Shown piece by piece: positions 58,331 through 64,000 of a stretch of DNA of 64,000 bases. The notes under the pieces are model-generated. The model made no database searches, was not told the origin of the DNA, and saw only the letters and a program-made list of their open reading frames with translations. Each line of letters begins with the position of its first letter. The stretch's first letter is position 1. The DNA lies in contig NC_046674.1 of NCBI RefSeq assembly GCF_003369915.1, positions 9,362,001-9,426,000 on the forward strand, given 5' to 3'. The position numbers and the translations under genes were made by a program. The DNA is from Drosophila miranda (Eukaryota; Arthropoda; Insecta; Diptera; Drosophilidae).

Positions 58331-59175
58331 TTAAAATCTGTAACGCCTGACGGCCCGGTACTGGTAGCCATCGTTGGTCAGGACCACACTCTGGCCATCG
58401 GCAGGACCCTCTACGACTACAGCCTCATCCTCGAGAGGTGGCAGATACTCCCGGGCCGCCTCGCGCAGCTCTGCGGGCATCTCCACGGGCTGCTGGTAGT
58501 GGTAGCCATCGTCGAGCAGCTGCCCGGCTCCATTGGTGGGGACATCCACCACACGAACATCGGCCTCGGGCTCCTCCGGCAGGGGGGTGGTCTCCTCCTG
58601 GGGTGCTGCCTCAGTGCTCACCTCCACGGGCGGCAGATACTCGCGGGCAAGCGCCAGCTTCGGCTCGGCGGCAGAGACCACCTCCTCGGTGTCATCGATG
58701 GGTGCTGCAACAGGAGCAGCAGGAGCAGCAGGAGCTGGTGGCAAATAGGCCTGGCTGGGAGGCAGATACTGACGAGCAGGAGCCACCTGCAAGTGGGAGA
58801 CGTCACGACGGTTGCGATGACGGAGCTTCAGGCGGCGCACAGTGCGGTACTCGTAGCCCTCGCCGCCTAGGACAGTGCCTTGGGGATCAGCTTCAGCTTC
58901 GACTACATCCTCCAGCAGAGCAGCCTCGGTGATGCCTGGTGGCAGATACTCCACGGGTGCTGCTCCTGCAGGATCCACCAGCTCAGAGACATCCCGACGC
59001 AGACGAGACTCCAGTTGAGGGGCAGCCAGAGCGGCACTAGCCACAGCCGAGAGGGCGAGGACACTACCGAGCGAGAAGATTTTCTGTTCGAAAGAAAAGA
59101 GAGGAGATTCAGGAGACCCGTGCCGATGTCCAGGAGATAATTCTAATCCTGCAGGTCCAGTTTTTAGCTCACCAT
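58331..59175 (-). CDS. Secreted GYR/YLP-motif protein, probable cuticle or matrix component
   Basis: Exon 1 codes only for the start Met (59173-59175) before GTGAGC; exon 2 is 58331-59083, giving 251 residues. This one-codon first exon is common in fly cuticle genes. The signal peptide is KIFSLGSVLALSAVASAALA. YLPP appears at least five times (EYLPPG, QYLPPSQAYLPP, EYLPPVE, EYLPPLE). GYxY motifs appear as EGYEYRTVRR, DGYHYQQP and DGYQYRAVRRYRF at the end. These are the YLP and GYR motifs known from insect secreted proteins of unknown function. Dibasic RLRRD and RNRRD sites could be cleaved. I cannot name the fly orthologue. Confidence 0.85.
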
Positions 59176-59269
59176 TTTTCAAGATTTGGTTTTTCGGAAA
59201 TTAGCTGATTGCGTGCTGCAAGTGCTGCTGTTGCCTGAGCGGATTGATGCCTTTCTGCTTGCCAGTTGC

Positions 59270-59285
59270 TCAATTTATAGCCAAA
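59270..59285 (-). promoter_or_regulatory. TATA box of the GYR/YLP gene
   Basis: Minus-strand GGCTATAAATTGAG places TATAAATT at 59273-59280. About 30 bases downstream is GGCATCAATCC, an initiator-like start near 59247. The spacing fits a TATA-driven, stage-specific gene and contrasts with the DRE promoters to the left. Confidence 0.65.
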
Positions 59286-62200
59286 AATCTTTGGAACCCA
59301 GCACCAGCCCCAGTCTCATTATTAGAGAAACAAAACGAAAAAAAGCCAAAGACGAAACGAAACCTCTTCTGTGGAGTGGGCTTTCGAGAGGCAGAGCCAG
59401 AGCCAGAGCCAGAGTCAGCGACGGAGCTCTGGGTCTTTTCTTGCTTCAGTTTCGCTTTTGGACAATGTCAAGTGGCATGGCTCTCATCTCTTGGCCCTCG
59501 CTCCGAGGCTTGACCTTTCTTTCTTTTATTTCTATTTCTACGTCTATATATTAATATCTATTTGGTCTTGTTTTTGGCTATTTTTTCTGAGGTGTCAATT
59601 GGCGGAAGAGTTTCTGGTAGGCCTCTACCTGAAGAGAGCGCTCTATAAGGCTCTGTTTTGCTTCGATACGAGTATTTCTATAAATACATACGGCTAATTT
59701 ATCAGAGCAGCTTCATTTGATATTTATGAATAATTACAATATTTACGAGTGTTTTCCAGCCTGTCACACGTGTCAGAGCCAATGAAATTGTCATCAGAAC
59801 TTGTTGCGGAAATTACTTATTGATTGTGTTTTTGCCCATTTCCCACCCCAATTTTCCCCAATTTGTTTGCCTTTTGGTTAAACAAACGCTGCGTCGCGTT
59901 GCGCCATTAAATAGTCATAATTATAATTGTGCATATTTAATTTGTACACTTTTTACATGCGAGTCTGCGGCTTTGCTGTAATGCTCGAAAAAATCACAAG
60001 GGGACCTGCGAAATACTCTGTTCAAGTTGAATATAAGATTCTGCACATGCTCTAAAATGTGTTTGTATAAGCAATCCTCTTTCCGACTTTGTTTATTTGT
60101 TCTCTGGCCTATTTCTGGCTTCTTTCTTGCTTTATCAAATGTCTTTATCGAATGGAGAGACCTCTTCGAACACCCTCACTTTCGAGGATAAATTTCCGCG
60201 ATTAGGTGGAGTTTATTTTTTTGCTGGTGGCATTTAATGAATTGTTAATGAATGCGAGCTCCAATGGAATGGAGGGGGTATGGTTATGGTTATGGTTATG
60301 ATTATCCCTCCCTTCCTCACCCACTAACGCAGAAGATAAATCATTCCCTGGTTGTCTGGTTGTCTCGACCTAAAAGGGCGGCCAACAATTTCCGTTTGCT
60401 CTTAAAGTTTTGCCGCCGCACAATATTTCTTTTTCTTAACTTGGCCCTAACTTGTTGCTCTCTCTTGACGCTCGGCTCTCGCCTCTCGGCCATGTTCTAA
60501 CAAATTTTAAGGGCTGCTGTGCGGGGTGTGTCTCCATTTGCCATACAGCTTCTTTGCATAAAAGCCACTCATGTATAATATTTTATGTGTGCGAGGCGGC
60601 GAGGAGTAGTCCTTCTGCTTCTGCTTCTCTGTGCTGAGAATAATTTATAGCGAAAAGTACAGCCATATGCCATATAGGATATGTTGAGCCATAAATTGTG
60701 GCAGCTTCATTGAGTTTTTGTTCCTGGTGCTTGACTCCTGATTTCCGATTTCGTTTTTTTTATGCGAATGTAAAAGTTTTCTATGTCTATTTTTCGGTGG
60801 TGGTATCTGTGGGATACAGATCATCCCAAACAAAACCAAACCAAACCAAACCAAAGAACTTCTACATTTGTTTCACAGTCAATTTGCATTTTGGGTCAAT
60901 GAAACGAGAGCCGCCACCAAATGGAGGAGGAGGAAAGGCCCGGCAATGCTCTGTCCTGGCCAGGGCAACAGCTTAAAGCCTGCTCAGACGGAGCTCAGCG
61001 GCCATTAGCCGTTAAAGCTGCTGTAAAGTTAACCTGGAAAACCGGGTAGTGCAGAGCATTGCTGGGAAAACTCTTTCCTTTCGACAATGAGGATAGCAAA
61101 GGTGGAAGGCGTAAAGCGAAAAGCGCCCGCGGCTCACTCGACAGCCAACTTGAGAGTGTTTGCCAAGGCTCACGAAAAGGACAGCCACAGCCCGAGCCAT
61201 AGCCCGAGCCGAAGCCCAAGCCGGAGCCGGAGCCACAATAGAGAACGCTTGAGAGGCTGCGTGGAGGGGATGGGAAGGGCGTGGAAGTTTCCCCTTTAGT
61301 TTATGCAAATGTTGGGCATTTGCTCTTTTCAGGAGCTGCTGAGGGCTCCTAGAGCGGGAGTAGACAGCCGCTGGCGTCGCATTTATTAAGTTAAAATATT
61401 TATAAATTTTCAAATGGGTGCCAAAAAAAGAGAAAAAAAGGGTTCGGTTCCCTGCGCCGTCAACCATATCGATTTACAAATTTAAATTACTTTCTTTCTG
61501 TTCCTGGCAGCTGCTGCCAGTCGTACTCTCCTCTCGACAAATCTCGACATGGAAATCCTTTTTTGGAAACAAACTTGCCTGCACGCTGCCACTCACTCAG
61601 CCATCGGGACATCAGGATATCAGGTTCATCTGTGGTACGACAGGACAAGGGCAAGCCAGCATTGGATTTGTAATCATTTAATTCTGCATTTGCGGTTATG
61701 TGGCCTCAATTAATTGGACTATAAATTGCAGTCAGCCAGTCGTTTGGTTTTGGCTTTTGACAACATAATTGAAACGAGTCTCTGGAGCACCACATCCACT
61801 TCCTTTGCCACACCTAGGCCTAAAGCTGCTTATCGACCTCATCCCCATACCCATTCCCAAAAGTTGTTGTTAATGGCAACAGCTTGCGGCTGGTAATTAA
61901 GTCACCGCTACATGTGTCTTGTTATTGCTGCTGTACTGCTGTTCTGCTGACAACATACCGACAGTGGGATAGATAATGTGAGCAAAAGTCGCTTTGGGCT
62001 GACACGAGTTCTTGAAAAATTGATGAGCTTCCGCTGGTAATTGGGTGCGGATAAGCCGCCTCGCCCCCTAAAAGCAGAGCTAATCAGAGAACAGAGAGCA
62101 GAGAAGCGTACCTGAATGGGATTGATTTCAAATTTAAATTCAAATTCAAATTTTCGATCGCAGCAATCGATCATTCAGTTCAGTTTGATTTACTGAACCA

Positions 62201-62456
62201 CTTGCCACTGAGTTCAAAGAACCTTTTGAAGCAGTTCATTCGAATGAAGCAGTGATCGATAACAGCATCTGACAGCAACAACAACAAAGCGAGCAGCCGA
62301 AAAAAGTGTCGCAGATTTGGCTCGAAAGCGTGTAAATGATTTGATAAATACGGTAAAATGTGAAACAATCACTGTTCGTGTTTGGGTTTATATTATCTAA
62401 CTTTATCTAAGCCCTATTATGTAGACAAATTATGATTTTCTTTTTTTTCTTTGCAG

Positions 62457-62656
62457 CCGCGGCTGAGACAGCAGCTTAGAACCGGCTTATGCATATGTAT
62501 GCATGCATATGCACAAGCACATGAACATGCATATGCATGTGACGTCACAAATAGAGAATGGAAAATCGAGGCTTCAGCGATGATACAAATAAGGATTACA
62601 TATGTATGTGACGTCAAATGGGACTTCGATTTGTCCCTTGGAACCAGAAACACCAG
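62457..62656 (+). other. Candidate untranslated exon
   Basis: Bounded by TTTTTTCTTTGCAG on the left and CACCAG/GTGAGC on the right. Inside are alternating ATGCATATG words (62491-62540). No protein family is visible in any frame. Splice-site quality is the only evidence. Confidence 0.3.
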
Positions 62657-64000
62657 GTGAGCGAGCGCCTATTTCCATAAATTGATATTTGTTCATTGCT
62701 CTGTCAACATTCTGTCATAAATATGATGGCTTGACCATCCCATCCCAACCCGCTCCTCATCCATCATTCATCCTGCATCCATTATGCATTTCCCTTCGCA
62801 TTAGCTTATAGTTTTCCCTTCCGCCCCCCACGTGACCATTTCGTCCATTATCTGAGAAACCAGACCAGACCAAAATCATGAGTTAAGCAAGCCCCCAAAA
62901 TGCTACGCATAAATATTTATAAACTCGAGACGAAAATGTGTGGCAAACGAGCCAAAAATCGATGGCAACGCAAACGCATTTATTAGGCAGACACAGACGA
63001 CAGTCGGTCCTTGTACTACCCTCTGCCCTTGCCATATGGAGGGGTATGATTGTTTTGAGTGGATTTCAGCATATTCCGCATAAGGAACGACCCGTGAGAG
63101 TATCCGGAGTCCCGGCACACTCCCGCTGCAGCGATTTCTTTTCTTTCTTTCTTTCTCGTTTAAGTTGTTCTTGGCTTGTTAATATTTAAAATTCAATTTA
63201 AATTTATGTAGCCAGAAATGGCGTGTTGGGAAAAATCCAGACATGAAACGAACAGACAGACAGGCACCTGAAGTGCAGGGACAGAGAAACGTTGAGAAAA
63301 TCGAAATCAAAGCTTAAGCAATTATAAAGCGACACTAAAGGAATTTTTCTTGTGGCAAAGAATATCACATGCCCTTCTGGGGATTTAGCTAAATGTAAAC
63401 AGAAATGCCAAAAATAAAAAATAAAGCAGCCTCGTGGCTGGTGGCTCTCTTTCCTGGAAGGTTACACTCCAATTAGCGATGCAGTGGCTCGCGATAATTA
63501 ACTGAGAGCTGGCAGAACAGAAAAAAGGAAGGGGTGGAGCAAACGAGAATTTATTGTTTCTCTGCTCAGCGTTGCGTATGCTTGGTGCTCAACCCTTGAG
63601 AGTCCTGACGTTTATGCTGACATTTGACGTTTAATGCTGCTGTTCGAGTGTTCAAGGAGAAGGACACGCGCCCCCCCCATTCATATTTCATTACGGGCAC
63701 GGGCAGTGGCAGGGTTCAGGGGCAGCTCACCTACACCTGCAGCTTTGTTAATTTCCCCAGACAGACACATCTGTGCGAACGAAAGCAGCGTTTCTTCGCG
63801 TTTGCCAAGAAATGAAAACGAAAATGAAAACAAATAAGAATAAAGTGGGAACGGAACGGACGGAGGGAGGGAGGAAGGATGGGGAACTGGAACTTCGTAG
63901 GTCAACAAACAGCAACAATTTGATTTTGTTTGCCTTGCCCTCCCGCAGGTCTGTTTGTCGATCTGTTTGTTTGCCCGAAACCGAATCCCGCATCAGAATC

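Larger units (their letters stand above)
59176..64000. other. Non-coding region to the right edge, with possible untranslated exons
   Basis: No coding sequence is supported. Simple repeats include GCCAGA (59395-59420), GGTTAT (60277-60300), ACCAA (60831-60856) and a CCGAGC-type degenerate repeat (61190-61237). A segment at 62457-62656 is bounded by a good acceptor (TTTTTTCTTTGCAG) and a good donor (CACCAG then GTGAGC), and contains two CRE-type TGACGTCA-like sites. It could be an untranslated exon of a gene to the right. Confidence 0.45.

Noticed and set aside
58438-58932. 164-codon plus-strand frame
   Set aside because: Antisense of the Pro/Ala-rich GYR/YLP gene.
59083-59182. Reading straight through the GYR/YLP intron from an upstream TTG
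   Set aside because: A GTGAGC donor follows the ATG at 59175 and a CGAACAG acceptor precedes the signal peptide, so the intron is real.

Overview
This window is Drosophila nuclear DNA. The evidence is short GT-AG introns, DRE (TATCGATA) and CGGTATATTT core-promoter motifs, and a dense run of genes recognisable as orthologues of D. melanogaster chromosome arm 3L (Muller element D). A LOA/Bilbo-type LINE and the state of several genes suggest the obscura group or a near relative; that species-level guess is inference.

Layout, left to right. An intact but edge-truncated rhabdovirus-nucleoprotein-like reading frame (1-624) opens the window. A block whose fly orthologues I recall near 64A follows: a nucleolar-type RRM protein, TMEM50, Hexo1, TfIIEbeta and an RBM45 homologue. 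At about 12.1-13.7 kb a small intronless gene encodes only the C-terminal domain of Twisted gastrulation. From 13.7 kb the orthologues are those of 72D-73B: Prosbeta6, a NUDT9-type ADP-ribose pyrophosphatase, Importin-4, Spd-2, transformer (tra), l(3)73Ah, Syx8, UQCR-C2, Rpn12, Smn, a decayed nxf2-like gene and mbf1. A dead LINE with a 14-bp target-site duplication (38.6-42.4 kb) follows, then a gene-poor right half holding only Mipp1 (50-51.6 kb) and a secreted GYR/YLP-motif protein (58.3-59.2 kb).

The genes do not form a pathway. They are compact housekeeping genes, often in divergent pairs sharing DRE-type promoters (RRM gene/TMEM50, Importin-4/Spd-2, Rpn12/Smn). tra is the regulatory highlight: the sequence shows the weak donor, the U-rich Sex-lethal site at the default acceptor, and the downstream female acceptor 186 nt away.

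The best leads are the viral-like frame, the Tsg C-domain-only gene, the broken nxf2 copy at the syntenic place of a piRNA-silencing gene, and a roughly 150-250 bp repeat found just upstream of four different housekeeping genes, always in the same orientation relative to transcription. All coordinates and exon joins were read by eye; joins were checked by codon phase and total length, not by alignment or RNA data.
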